In this document: positions 1 to 11,013 of the stretch, piece by piece
How the letters are laid out: each line of letters begins with the position of its first letter
Numbering within the stretch: position 1 is the first letter of the stretch
DNA from: Sabellastarte sp. h YS-2021
Taxonomy: Eukaryota > Annelida > Polychaeta > Sabellida > Sabellidae
NCBI GenBank assembly: GCA_964017235.1
Contig: OZ024928.1
Span: 83,509,566-83,573,565 of the forward strand
Reading direction: 5' to 3'
Length of the DNA stretch: 64,000 bases
Made by a program: the position numbers and the translations under genes
Notes under the pieces: model-generated
What the model saw: the letters and a program-made list of their open reading frames with translations, nothing else
Told to the model about the DNA's origin: nothing
The model's database searches: none

Positions 1-640
1 ATGTCATTTTTCTTGCAAGAGGTTTGGATCTTTTGTGACCACATAATTAATGATCACAAACCAGATCTCCACCAAAATGTCACCGTGGTGTTGGGTGACA
101 CAAGCATATTATTATTAAATCAGCATATTAAAACACATAAAGTTCCAAAAGATGTTTATTAATTTTAAAGGCCTAAACATAAAAACTCTGGTTATTCTGG
201 TACAATGATCTTGCTTCACTCTCAACCCAAAAACTGTGCCCAATCCTTCCAAACCTGCCTTGAGCTAGCTACTAGGAATTCTGGGAAATAGGTAAGTTCC
301 ATTAACACAATGGGTAAGTGGGCTTTCCTAGCAATATGTTTGGTGTATTAAACTTTGTAAGAGAAAGTGGAATAAATATATCTAAAATCAACTGAGTAGA
401 ACTTGTGACATAAGGAAACACTAATTACATAGAGGGCTAGCCAAAATTGATAATCTGAATGAGAATAGGTGTTATAAGAAGTCAATGTATAAAGCTATCT
501 TTCTGTACAATTAATAGACTTTATTAAGTAGCTAGACAAAGAACTAGTCAGCTACTGCCTGTGTGCTTTGCACATGCTCATATCTCAAGACAAAGCATAA
601 CCTTGACCCTAAAGGTATGAGTAGCCAGCCAAATCCAGAT
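1..640. other. non-coding, nothing recognised
   Basis: AT-rich sequence with no convincing open frame and no repeat family that recurs elsewhere in the window. It ends where the first dispersed repeat begins. Confidence 0.5.
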
Positions 641-659
641 AAGAGTAGGTGTAAATTAA

Positions 660-1870
660 GAAGTGGTTACACTATGAAAACCTGTCTCTGAAAAATTTTA
701 GCCTCATTTTGAAAAACAAAATGGCCGCCATAGCTCATTGTTTGAAAATCGTAAAGGTGCTCTAAATCTTGAAATATTCCAGCTAGCTTCATCAAATTTG
801 CACAAAAGCTATATGGCTAGAAAAGCTAGCCTGATAATAAATTTGACCTAGTTCAAAAACAAAATGGCCGCCATATCGCATGTTTAATGTCAAACGGGAT
901 TATCCTATTAAAAAGACCTTATATCTCCCCAAATATTGCTCCTAGAGGTTCGGAATGTGAAAACAACTTGTACGAAGTCATGGTCTGGTAATCTTTTCCA
1001 TGTGTTGAATTTGACCTTTGACCCCTGCTTCAAGCTCGTCACACTAAAACGTCCTTATTTCTCCCATATTATTGGTGCTGTGGCTTCAGATTGTAAAGAC
1101 AGACCATGAAAAGCAAAGGCTGTGGTCTAAAATTGTAAACAGCTTCCATGCGTGTGTGCATCTGTTTGTGCATCCGTCCGTGCATCCGTTTGTCAGGTTT
1201 CAGCATAAACCTTAATATCTTATTCATTTATAAAGACATCTTCATCAAATTTGCAAGGAATGTTTATGCAAAATTTTGGCCTCATTTTGAAAAACAAAAT
1301 GGCCGCCATAGCCAATTGTTTAAAAGTCATACAGTTGTTCTAAATGTCGAAAATTCCAGCTAGCTTCATCAAATTTACATTTTAAGAGGCCTTCTATCTC
1401 CCCTAATATTGCTCTTACAGGTTCAGACCATTAAAACTCTTGGCCTTCAAATGTTTTGTCTGAGAAAAATTTTGGCCTTATTTTGAAAAACAAAATGGCA
1501 ACCATATCCAATTATTTAAAATTCATTAAGATGCTCTAAAACGTGAAATATTGCAGCTAGGTTCATCAAATATGCGCAAAATATATATGGCCAGGAAAGT
1601 TAAGCTGATAGTAATTTGACCTAGTTTCGAAGCCAAAATGGCTGTCTTATCACATGTTAAATGGGATTATCCTATTAAAAAGGCCTTATATCTCCCTTAT
1701 CATTGGTAATAGGGGTTCCAAATGTGAAAACAACTTAAAGGAAGTAAAGGCCTGAGACTGCTGACTTTTACCTTTGACCCATTCTTCAATGTCAAGTGGG
1801 GTTATCTTACTATAAAGCCCTTATCTCATTTAGTTCTCCATTATTACTGATTCCAGGCGAGAGATAAATG
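660..1870 (+). repeat. dispersed repeat R1 (GGGAGATA family), copy 1
   Basis: A composite repeat. Its modules recur near 7.5-8.1 kb (inverted) and 34.7-35.7 kb: a block with AAAACAAAATGGCCGCCAT, a block reading TAGCTTCATCAAATTTGCA, and a block with TGACCTTTGACCCC followed by TTATxTCTCCC. Here the AAAATGGC module occurs several times, so the copy is internally tandem. It ends with GAGATAA followed by TGCGGCAGTGGCCTTG, matching the right end of the 34.7 kb copy. No transposase is encoded. Open frames within it (for example 1148-1363) are not conserved between copies and are not genes. Confidence 0.7.
1013..1025 (-). promoter_or_regulatory. DR1-type nuclear receptor motif in repeat R1
   Basis: TGACCTTTGACCC, the complement of GGGTCAAAGGTCA. 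This is a near-perfect direct repeat of two receptor half-sites with a 1-nt spacer. It lies inside a dispersed repeat, so function is only a possibility. Confidence 0.4.
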
Positions 1871-1879
1871 CTGCGGCAG

Positions 1880-2440
1880 TGGCCTTGTTTTTAATGGAAC
1901 TTTGAGTATGGAAAAACAAAGTATTTTGAGTACAGTTCTTCCATGGGTGATGAATGAATTTTGATGATCAAGTGTACACTTGACAATATGAGGTATCTTT
2001 CAGGAAGGATTTATGGTTATTTTTGGGGTTGGTGTAAGGGGCTATTCTACTGTCATGAACCATCAGGAACCTCCCTGATTAACCATTTCTTTGTGTTCCT
2101 TGCTGCTCTGGAGTAAAAGTACTTGATTTTGAAGCAAACAACTCTTTCCTTGCTAACTACTGACACCCTTCCAAATCAAAAGGTTATTTCATGCAGGTAA
2201 GGAAACTGCTCCAAATTGATTCCTGAGAGAACCAAGGGTGACCAACAACATAGGAACTGCTCTACTTACGATATTCAGGAGTGATTTTTAACAACTGGGA
2301 GCAGTGGAGCATTTATTTCAGTGATCAAAGCCCCACTGAACACCAGAGAAAATCTTTAGCTGATAAAGACTGGCTTTTGCCAAATTCACCCTTTTCCTTG
2401 TGTGTGTCATAATAAAAGACTAGACCTACTCATCGGAGAA
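1880..2440. other. non-coding, nothing recognised
   Basis: No long open frame and no match to the repeat families seen elsewhere in the window. Confidence 0.4.
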
Positions 2441-2865
2441 CCGATGCCAATTTGTATCCACCGGAAAGACAACTCACCAAAGCCAGTGAACCATCGTTTG
2501 ACCTTGGAGGAGGGGGCCAAAGGTCAAATCTGACCACATCAGAAGATTCCCAGGCCATGATATCCGATTATTTGGTTTCACATCCTCGTTTGACCTTGAA
2601 GGAGAGGCCAAAGGTCAAATCCGACCACACCAGAAGATTCCCAGCCCATGATTTCCTATGTGTTGGTTTACCACCCCAAACCTCTAGGACCAATAATAAG
2701 CGAGTTATAAGCACTTTTAAGTTTGGGTATCCTTGTTTGGCCTTTAAGGAGGGGTCAGAGTGAAATCTGATCACTTCAAAAGATTTCCAGCCAATGATTT
2801 CCTATAAGTTGGTTTCATATTGCAAACCTCTAGGACCAATAATAAGTGAGATATAGGCAATTTTT
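2440..2865 (+). repeat. dispersed repeat R1, ~150-bp unit array
   Basis: Three successive diverged units, each with AGGTCAAATCTGACCAC, an AAGATTCCCAGGCCATGATTTCC-like segment, GGTTTCACAT and CTAGGACCAATAATAAG. The same unit recurs at about 7.0-7.1, 29.6-29.8, 35.1 and 62.7-63.1 kb. The open frames across it are by-products of the repeat. Confidence 0.65.
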
Positions 2866-2980
2866 AAGTATGCTATGTAGGTTACTCTGACACTCCATGG
2901 ATGACTTTGAATTAAGAGCTTCAAGGTCAACTGTCTGCCATATGAAGAGATTCAACCTGAGAAACACCCAGTAGAATAAT

Positions 2981-3785
2981 AGCATCAGAGATGCCCGTAC
3001 CCCACAGCCTGGGAAAAAAGTTTTCAACACCATGAGATATAGAAGTGGTGAAACAGTAAAAGATCTGGATACTTTCAGAGCAGTGTCAGTTATAAAAAGC
3101 TCCAAATAATGTTTAAGTCAAGAAAATAACATCTAAGAGAAAGAAAATAAAGTAAATAAAGTACTAAAACAAGGCAATTCAATAGCAAGATGGCAGCATT
3201 TATTAATTGGCATTTATTAATTGGAGAATAGCTGTCAATGGAAATAGCACAATAATGTAAAAGTTCATATAATAATCAGTTGAAGCAATCCATACATATT
3301 TGTCATGAGAGAAAGATGTCTCAAATATGATAGGTGCACACGCTTTGGAAGAGCGAAAAGGTCAAAACATGATGCACACCTACACCCCCAAATGTCCCTA
3401 CCAAGTGTCAACCTTCAACACCTTATGGAATCAAAGAAATAACCCAGACAAGATTTTAAAACTCAGTCACTATGACAAGGTCAGAGGTCAAATCAAGGTC
3501 ACACCTTGACGCTGCACACCTACACCCCTTAACCAATGTCCCTACCAAGTAACAACTTCCTACACCTTACGGTTTCCGAGACATAGCCTGGACAAGATTT
3601 TACAGGTCAAGGTCACTACGGCAAGGTCAAAGGTCAAATCAATGTCATGCTATGATATTGCACACCTACACCCCCTAACCAATGTCCCTACCAAGTATCA
3701 ACTTCCAACACCTTATGATTTCTGGGATACAGCCCGGACAAAATTTTTCCCACCACACACCCACCCACCCATCCGGACACCATGG
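2981..3785 (-). repeat. dispersed repeat R2 (GACCTT-rich), inverted copy
   Basis: Read on the minus strand it starts near CACCCATGGTGTCCGG and runs through about three diverged ~140-bp units (GGTGTAGGAAGTTG, TTGGTAGGGACATTGGTTAG, GTGCAACGTCATG, GACCTTGATTTGACCTT). It ends with TCATGGTGTTGAAA...CAGGCTGTGGGGTACGGGCATCTCTGATGCTATT. The same order of parts occurs on the plus strand at 44.1, 47.9, 50.5 and 54.1 kb. Confidence 0.7.
3624..3636 (+). promoter_or_regulatory. perfect DR1 nuclear receptor motif in repeat R2
   Basis: AGGTCAAAGGTCA, an exact direct repeat with 1-nt spacing. This is the classic site for RXR/HNF4/COUP-TF-type receptors. It sits within the dispersed repeat, so it is a candidate site only. 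Confidence 0.45.
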
Positions 3786-3799
3786 GTGAAAACAATATA

Positions 3800-4032
3800 T
3801 ATCATTTTCAAAGAAATGCCTGGGGTGGCCATCTTGTTTTTCAGAATGAGGCTAATTTCAGTCCCAGAGAAGCTTACCCCCCAATGAAGATATCCTGCAA
3901 ATTTGGTGAACCTAGTTGGTGTAGTTTTCCTCTGAGAGCGTGAATGCTGAAAATTTCTCTACACGCGGTGGTGGCGGCGGCAGCGTAGCGAACGCTAAAC
4001 CAAAGTATCCACCGGAAGCTTCCAGTGGATAC
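3800..4032 (+). repeat. repeat R4 ending in a GTATCCACCGG hairpin, copy 1
   Basis: About 230 bp (TTTTCAAAGAAATGCC...GGCCATCTTGTTTTTCAGAATGAGGC...AAACCAAA) recurring at 7235-7463. Both copies terminate in a 28-nt near-palindrome, here 4005-4032, whose arms are GTATCCACCGG and CC(A/G)GTGGATAC. The terminal hairpin is conserved as a shape although its loop bases differ. Confidence 0.65.
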
Positions 4033-4439
4033 AATAACAATAGGTACATTTACACAGTGCAAAATCAATGGGGATCCTCCTAAATGTGCAGGAATCCAAA
4101 AAGCAACGCTCCAAAACTGCCCAAAAGTCACATGGTGGTGGGTCTGCTAGTGTAAACAGGTAAGTCTTGAGTTGACTCCTACAATACTCAAAATGGTCCG
4201 CTACCTATTTGGGTAGGATGTCTTCATCAGGATAAGCATTTGGGTTAAACATCTTACTTGGCATTCACCTCACTTAGAAAATATTTTGCATTCAGGACTG
4301 CTTTTTTTATTTAAATCTGTTGAAGGCTTTTCCCTTTTAAAAAAATTTATGCAGAATATTTCATTTGTATCTGAAAATATTTTTGAATAAAGAATGTCCA
4401 CATTTCCTTTGAATTTCTGAGAAAAACTAGAAATAGGAT

Positions 4440-5616
4440 GCCCTGTTGATAGTAGCTGCGACATATGAATAGAAACAGGATAGCATAGAAGAACACACAT
4501 TATCATGTGTAATGTCCACCCCATGAACCTTTTGCAAAAATTGTACAGTAGTCTTACAAGACCCTGTTTCATTTGTAAAATATATCAATGATGCTTAAAT
4601 ATTTATTAGTATACATGTAAATTATTTCAGTTCATGCCTTTTTGCATTGGTTGGGTCAAAAATTTCGACGAAATCGCTCTATCTTGCACGGTTACGGAGA
4701 TAGAAGCAAATTTCTGTTTTTCAATTTTTGGCAAAAATTCGAAAATTCAAAATGGCCGCGGTTTTTGGGAAGAGGAAAATTTTTTAAAAACTGCCAAGAG
4801 TACATTGTTTAGATACCCTGTGGGTCGAAAAATTTTGACGAAATCGCTCTATCTCGCACGGTTAAGGAGATAGAAGCAAATTTGGTTTTTTCCCCATTTT
4901 TGACAAAAATTCGAAAATTCAAAATGGCCGCCATATGTGGGAAGAGGAAATTTTTTTGAAAATTGCCAAGAGTACATTTCTCAGATGGGTCGAAAATTTC
5001 GACGAAATCGCTCTATCTCGCACGGTTAAGGAGAAAGAAGCAAATTTGGATTTGGCCATTTTGGGCAAAAATTTGAAAATTCAAAATGGCCGCCATTTTT
5101 GAGGAGGGGAAAATTTTTTGAAAATTGACAAGAGTACATTGGTCAGACACCCTGTGGTTCGAAAATTTCGACGAAATCGCTCTATCTCGCACGGTTAAGG
5201 AGATAGAAGCAAATTTGTGTTTTCCATTTTTGGCAAAGTAGCTAAGTAGCTATTACTCAGTCAGTTATATAGCTATTACCACTAAAATCAATCCCAAGCA
5301 AGCTATCGACCTAAGTAATGCTCATACTAAATTTGGTAAAGATATGTCAAATATTTTTCCTTAAAATGCCCGGAAACAAAAGAAGTACACAAAAGTAGCT
5401 AAGTAGCTATTACTCAGTTAGCTATCGACCTATCTTCACCAAAAGCAATCCCATGCAAGCTATTAACCCAATAAACACCCATACCAAATTTTGTAAAGGT
5501 AGGATAAATACTTTTCCTTCAAATGAGCGGAAACCAAGGGTCTGGACGGCGGACGACGGATGACGGACACTGGAAAAAGCAAAAATAATATGTCCACCCC
5601 CCACTGGGGTGGACAT
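4440..5616 (+). repeat. dispersed repeat R3 (TGTCCACC / ATAGAGCGATTTCG family), copy 1
   Basis: The core is ~3.5 tandem units of about 168 bp. Each has CGACGAAATCGCTCTATC, CACGGTTAAGGAGATAGAAGC and TTCAAAATGGCCGCC. The array is followed by GTAGCTAAGTAGCTATTACTCAG segments and a terminal palindrome TGTCCACCCC...CTGGGGTGGACA. An inverted copy with the same flanks lies at 48990-50165. Non-coding. Confidence 0.75.
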
Positions 5617-5649
5617 AAAAAGAGAATTTATCTTTTGGGCCATACGTTG

Positions 5650-6410
5650 GAGGAGTTCTGAAGTTGCTAATAGTTTTAAAATCAGGACATTTTTTTTTGT
5701 TCAGATATGGAAGCCAGTTGTGTGAGTGCCGCCAGAATACAGAAGGACAAAACCCATTTTAAAATGGGAGTACATCCAAGCACATGAATGGATAAAGGTG
5801 ATCACTTATTTATAAAACACTGTTACCTCAAATATTACATACTGTAATCATATAATTGTAATCAGTAATTGTGATATGATACTGTGATTTTACCACCATA
5901 TGGAATAGATCTTTCCTAAGAAATGGAAATGTAACCAGGAAGATATGACTTTGGTGAAATCATCTTTCTGAGTTCACTTTTGTAGGTCTAACCTTGCTTT
6001 CCATGGGTTGTTTTACATAGAAACCTGAGACAACACAAGGATAACTATACATCATCCCAATGGATGTACATAATATTCTTCACTATATTTTAAACACAGT
6101 ATCCAGGTATCCATGTCCAAGCATTGGCTCTAATATAAAATCCTCTACAAGAATTACAGAATCATAGAGAAATAAATTACAAGATAGTATGAAATGCAAG
6201 TAAGTATGTGAGTTACAGTGTGAAGTCACTGTTTTGTGCATATGTACATTATCATATTGTAAAATCAGCTTTTTAATTTACCAAACCTTGTGAGTTACAC
6301 CACTTTATGCCATTAAATCAGTGTCCAATACATCAGTAAGAAAACCACAATACCATAATTTGATTAATGGTTCATCCTTGAGAACTTAGATTACATGTTT
6401 ACGCACAAGT
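5650..6410. other. non-coding, nothing recognised
   Basis: AT-rich, with no long open frame and no recognised repeat module. Confidence 0.4.
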
Positions 6411-6427
6411 AAAAAAAAATTGTTAGT

Positions 6428-7012
6428 TTACACTTCTAGACCTTTACAACATCCCCTCACTTGTTCCAACTTAGGTAATACCCCATTCACATTACAGGTG
6501 GTATCACCAACGGTAACCCATGTTTGGTAAAACGTCCCTGTCTTTGGATCACCATCTAACGTCTGTATGTGACCTTACAAGTCAGTGGTGAACCGTCCAT
6601 TACTTTGCACGCACTACAGAATTTTTAATATGTTTAAAATTTCCGCCTCTAAATTTGGTCCCATGAACATGTGTATACCATATGTAGTCAACGGTGTACA
6701 TAAGGTTGTGATTCGGTTGCCATAAGGTGGCAACGTCTGTATGTGACCTTACAAGTCAGTGGTGAACCGTCCATTACTTTGCACGCACTACAGAATTTTT
6801 AATATGTTTAAAATTTCCGCCTCTAAATTTGGTCCCATGAACATGTGTATACCATATGTAGTCAACGGTGTACATAAGGTTGTGATTCGGTTGCCATAAG
6901 GTGAGTTAAAAGCATTGGTCGTTTCGCCACGTGTTCGTCCGACAGCTACTGAAGGTGAGTTCTTAGTGACTAATGTTTGTAGTACAGTCATCCCAAAAGA
7001 TTCGCAGCACAT
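6428..7012. pseudogene. possible decayed coding fragment, strand uncertain
   Basis: Base composition is less AT-rich and more codon-like here than in the flanks. On the minus strand 6428-6574 is open for 48 codons before a stop (contains TGTFYQTWVTVGDTTCNVNG). On the plus strand about 6790-7070 gives a peptide with one stop (contains KFGPMNMCIPYVVNGVHKVV and then SPRVRPTATEGEFLVTNV). Neither joins into a full gene without frame breaks, and I recognise no family. It could be a transposon protein remnant or chance. It overlaps the 173-bp tandem duplication. Confidence 0.25.
6559..6904. repeat. perfect tandem duplication, 2 x 173 bp
   Basis: Two adjacent copies (6559-6731 and 6732-6904), each starting AACGTCTGTATGTGACC, appear identical over their whole length. 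Perfect identity in a region of degenerate repeats means either a very recent tandem duplication or an assembly artefact. Confidence 0.85.
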
Positions 7013-7120
7013 GATTTCCTATAGGTTGGTTTCACATTGCAAACCTCTAGGATCAATAATAAGGGAGATATAACCACTTTTAAAGTCCACTATGTGGGTT
7101 ACTTTGGCACTCTGTGGATG
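7000..7120 (+). repeat. dispersed repeat R1 unit
   Basis: One unit with ACATGATTTCCTATAGGTTGG, CAAACCTCTAGGATCAATAATAAGGGAGATATA, matching units at 2.5-2.9 kb. Confidence 0.55.
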
Positions 7121-7234
7121 ACCTTGAAGAGCTTCAAGGTCAAGTGTCTGCAAGGTTGTAGAGGACATATATATCTGTTGTACATATCACCTATGAAGAC
7201 ATTCAACCTTCTACCTATGAGAAACAGCCAGTAG

Positions 7235-7463
7235 AAAAATGTACATAATTTTCAAAGAAATGCCCACAGCGGCCATCTTGTTTTTCAGAATGAGGCTAAT
7301 TTCCTTCCCAGAGAAGCTTACCCCCAATGAAGATATCCTGCAAATTTGGTGAACCTAGCTAATGTAGTTTTCCTCTTAGAGCGTTAACGCCGAAAATCTC
7401 CCTATGCATGGCGGCGTAGCAAATGCTAAACCAAAGTATCCACCGGATGCCTCCGGTGGATAC
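7235..7463 (+). repeat. repeat R4 ending in a GTATCCACCGG hairpin, copy 2
   Basis: Same order of sequence as 3800-4032, ending in GTATCCACCGG-ATGCCT-CCGGTGGATAC (7436-7463), a perfect 11-bp-arm hairpin. Confidence 0.65.
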
Positions 7464-7474
7464 AATAAGATAAC

Positions 7475-8130
7475 CCCACTTGACATTGAAGAAGGGGCCA
7501 AAGGTAAAAGTTAGCAATTGGAAAAGGGTCTCAGGCCTTGACTTCCTTTAAGTTGTTTTCACAACTGGAACCCCTAGTAGCAATAACAAGGTGATATAAG
7601 GCCTTTTTAACCTTGAAGCAGGGGTCAAAGGTCAAATTCAACACCTGGAAAAGATTTCAAGGCGATAACTTCCTACAAGTTGTTTTCATATTCCGAACCT
7701 CTAGGAGCAATATTTGGGGAGACATAAGGCCTTTTTAATATGATTACCCCATTTGATATTAAACATGTGAGATGGCAGCCATTTTGTTTTTGAACTAGGC
7801 CAAAATAACTCTCAGGCTAGCTTTTCTAGCCGTATGTCTTTTGTGCAAATTTGATGAAGCTAGCTGGAATATTTCAAGATTTAGAGTACCTTTATGATTT
7901 TCAAACAATTAGCTATGGCGGCCATTTTGTTTTTCAAAATTAGGCTAAACTTTTGCAGAGGCAGGTTTTCATAGTCATAAACAAATTTGGTGAAGATATC
8001 TTTATCAATGAATGAGATATTAAGGTTTATGCAAAACCGTGACGAATGGACGGACGGATGCACGCATGCACTTACGGAAGGCGTTTCATAATCTCCCGAC
8101 CACGGCCTTCGGCCGCAGGTGGGAGATAAA
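7475..8130 (-). repeat. dispersed repeat R1, inverted copy
   Basis: On the minus strand it starts TTATCTCCCACCTGCGGCCG, runs through AAAATGGCCGCCATAGCTAA and GACCTTTGACCCCTGCTTCA, and is cut off near 7470, where the R4 hairpin begins. It has the same left end as the 34669-35699 copy. No protein is encoded. Confidence 0.7.
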
Positions 8131-8159
8131 AATATGGAAATAGAAGTTGTGTCCAAACA

Positions 8160-9730
8160 TTAAATTACATGATTCAAACACCAGCTTTCAAAAATCAAAA
8201 TCTAATGTACCTTAGAACAAAGTACATAAATGTATTCTGTATGCATAGACATTACAGAAAATTTACATGAACTATAGACGATTTGTAAATTCAGGTTTAT
8301 AAACATCATGGTTCTGTAAACTGACCAGATAGGTAAAACAAAGGCTTAGTTTAATTAAAAACCAACAGATAAGATCTTATCAATAGAGTGGATTCATCTG
8401 ACTTGCAATTGTCTAGAGTATTGTATTCTAAATGGATATTTGCAAGTGAAATTGCTGAAGCTGTCACTGAATTATGTGTACTTATTTACACATTAAGTCA
8501 AATGCAACATTGCAGAAAACTGTTTCCACAAACACCTAGTATATATAACCAACATTTGTGACAAAGCTTTGATAAGTATTCAATTTTTGCAATAAATTAG
8601 TCAGATAAAATGTTTAAGTATTGGAAAGTCTTGAGAGTGAAACATGGTTTAAGAAAAAAGCTCATAGTAAATTCTTATTTTAGAGAAAATGTGACTTTAA
8701 GTAAAAGGCTTGCAGTAAATTGTTACAGGTGTAAACAAACAGGTTTATTCTAAACCCACATCCTATGTCGTCCTTTAATCAGGATCAAACTTCAAACACA
8801 CTGTCATGTTTTAAAGGGAAAACATGGCTTAATAGGACAAAGTACACATGAAATAGATACCTTCGCAAAATAATCCTGTTATCTGTTTCATCAACTGCTT
8901 TTTGCAAAAGTGTATCAGATGGTAAAAGAAGGCTACCACTTAAATAATCTTGGCAACAAAATACTGCATTTGACTGATTGCCTATGTACAATCCTCCCAC
9001 TGAAAATTCCCTTTATAAATCTCTAATATTTTGCCAGACTTGACTTAAAAATGAAGTTTTAACACTGAAATGGAGTGCCTTTCAAGTGAAAAATTGAAGA
9101 TTTCCAATGGGTGATTTTCAATGGAGGCATACTGTCTGTTGTGTTTTAGGGTTAAAATAGCCTTGCTGAAGGCTCAAGTTCCTTTGCAGTTCGGGAAAGT
9201 TTTCAGTTCAGATAATGGAGTTTCAGTTTCTATAATGTACTCATACATGTACTGACTTTTAAAGAAACAAACAGCTAAGAGAAAGAAAGCCTTCTTCTGG
9301 AGAGCTTGCCTTCTTGCTTTGAAATTCTGAATGCGTACCTTATGACTGCCAAAAATTTCTGCACCTATTCTGAACATATTATACACATATGGGCCTTAAG
9401 CAAGGCTAGGGTTAAAATTTCAAATGTGTAAACTTTCCACAGTGTGCCCAGTGAGAAAATCCCACTCTAAATTGTTGTGCCAACTGTCCCTGCTTCAACC
9501 ACAAACTCACAATTATTTTATTATTTTGAAGTTTAACACCTCAATGATAGTATAGTAAACAGAACAATTAATCATGTTTTTATTTACGATTCATGAAAAA
9601 ATCCTGTTTGTACACTTATTATTAAGTAGAATTAAATACAAAGTCCTTTTTTTTCTACATAAATTCACCCCATTTTCTGGAGTTCCCAATTGAATAGTAG
9701 AAGTGGTTACCTGCTCCCTTGTGATCTGAT
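8160..9730. other. non-coding, nothing firmly recognised
   Basis: AT-rich sequence. On the minus strand 8863-8998 reads as an open segment bounded by an AG and a GTATCT, but splice context and composition are too weak to call an exon. Confidence 0.35.
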
Positions 9731-9737
9731 TTGATTA

Positions 9738-9818
9738 TTTAGGTTTTAACATCGCTTATAACACTGTATAGGTCACATCATGACAGGTAGTTTTATGCGC
9801 CACCGTAGCCCCCTTATG
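9738..9818 (+). mobile_element. SINE remnant
   Basis: GGTTTTAACATCGCTTATAACACTGTATAGGTCACATCATGACAGGTAG matches, with changes, the central part of the intact SINE at 45722-45956. It then jumps to GCCACCGTAGCCCCC, matching the SINE head, so this is an internally deleted copy in the same orientation. Confidence 0.55.
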
Positions 9819-9962
9819 ATCTGATTTAACACTATTCATCTATGCCTGCTTTATAACAAAACAGGGGGCTACAAACTGTACTCATACTTATATGTGGCTT
9901 CAGCTTATCAGACTTCAAAACAAGTTTAATTGCTATATTACCACCCCATCACGCAAACTTAC

Positions 9963-10092
9963 CATATTCACAATGGCCTGTAGACTCTCGCCATCTAGAT
10001 TAATAGCTCCCCCAGCTGAAGGACGGAATGTAATGTTGTGGTTTGTACCTGTCATGAAAATCAAGTGACCATCCTGGCTCACAATCTTTGGT
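9963..10092 (-). CDS. orphan internal exon, product unrecognised
   Basis: A 130-nt segment on the minus strand with strong splice signals. The acceptor is a pyrimidine-rich run ending TCTTTTCAG just before it; the donor is GTAAGT just after ATG. It supplies one base to finish a codon and then 43 full codons, so it enters in phase 2 and leaves in phase 0. The peptide includes IVSQDGHLIFMTGTNHNITF and ends GESLQAIVNM. Alternating hydrophobic residues suggest beta strands, and there is one N-glycosylation sequon (NIT). The pattern loosely recalls sarcoglycan ectodomains, but I cannot confirm that. No partner exons were found with confidence on this strand, so the rest of the gene may have large introns or lie outside the window. 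Confidence 0.55.
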
Positions 10093-10379
10093 CTGAAAAG
10101 ACATAAAAAGCATGTGTACATTGTTCAAACTTCAGTAGGTTCTATTTGCATGCCTGTAGTCAGAATGGCCCAAGCTGGGTTTTATCATAACCTTGGTATT
10201 GATACAGATCTTTAGTTTTCCCTACACAAGGACATGAGCTAGCTGGATTTAAACCCACAACCGAGCTTATGACAGACAGAACTAACAAAAACATTTATGA
10301 CAGTGTAAACACATTCAGGTGGATGTGGATAAGGACCTGAATCACAATCTAGATGTTGGTCAAAAACTCTTTACAGGAA

Positions 10380-10685
10380 TTAATTTTCCCAGATTTGAAT
10401 GCCAATCATACCCATTACAGGAATTAATTTTCCCAGATCTGAATGCCAATCATACCCATTACTGGAATTCGCTTTCCCAGATCTGAATGCCAATCATACC
10501 CATTAGAGTGATTGATTTTACCAGATCTGAATGCAAATTGGACCCTTTACAGTGGTTCATTTTCCCAGATCTGAATGCCAATCAGACCCTTTCAGCAATT
10601 GATTTTACCAGTTCTGAATGCCAATTGGACCCTTTACAGTGGTTTATTTTCCCAGATCCAAAAGCCATTCAGACCCATAGTTTTA
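10380..10685 (+). repeat. 44-bp minisatellite, ~7 units
   Basis: Seven units spaced 43-44 bp, each with TTTTCCCAGATCTGAATGCCAATC(A/G)-type sequence and CCCATTACAGGAATT or CCTTTACAGTGGTT. The period is not a multiple of three and frames break, so the short open frames here are not genes. Confidence 0.85.
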
Positions 10686-11013
10686 TCTGAATTCAAATAT
10701 TTTCAACAGATTGCCAGAAACATGCCATTTTCTGAACTTTATCAGCATATTACCAGCAAGGAAAACACCTTCATTGTGCAAAATTTAAGTTGAATCACTC
10801 ATTTTTACTGTTGCTTCAAAACAAATACATCCCATGTGTGATTTAAATTAAATTCTAAAGCTGATAAATCCGGCTTTGAATCTGTTTTTACCACAAAGGC
10901 ACCTTGGGGCAGATTTGATTTCATGAAAGGGATCAAGCCTGGTCTCAGACCCTAATTTGAGATATTTGGCTAAAATATTTGACACCACATATTCAAGTCC
11001 TCAGACTTTGATT

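Noticed and set aside
10487-10793. Overlapping 67- and 72-residue frames
   Set aside because: They lie in the 44-bp minisatellite, whose period is not a multiple of three.
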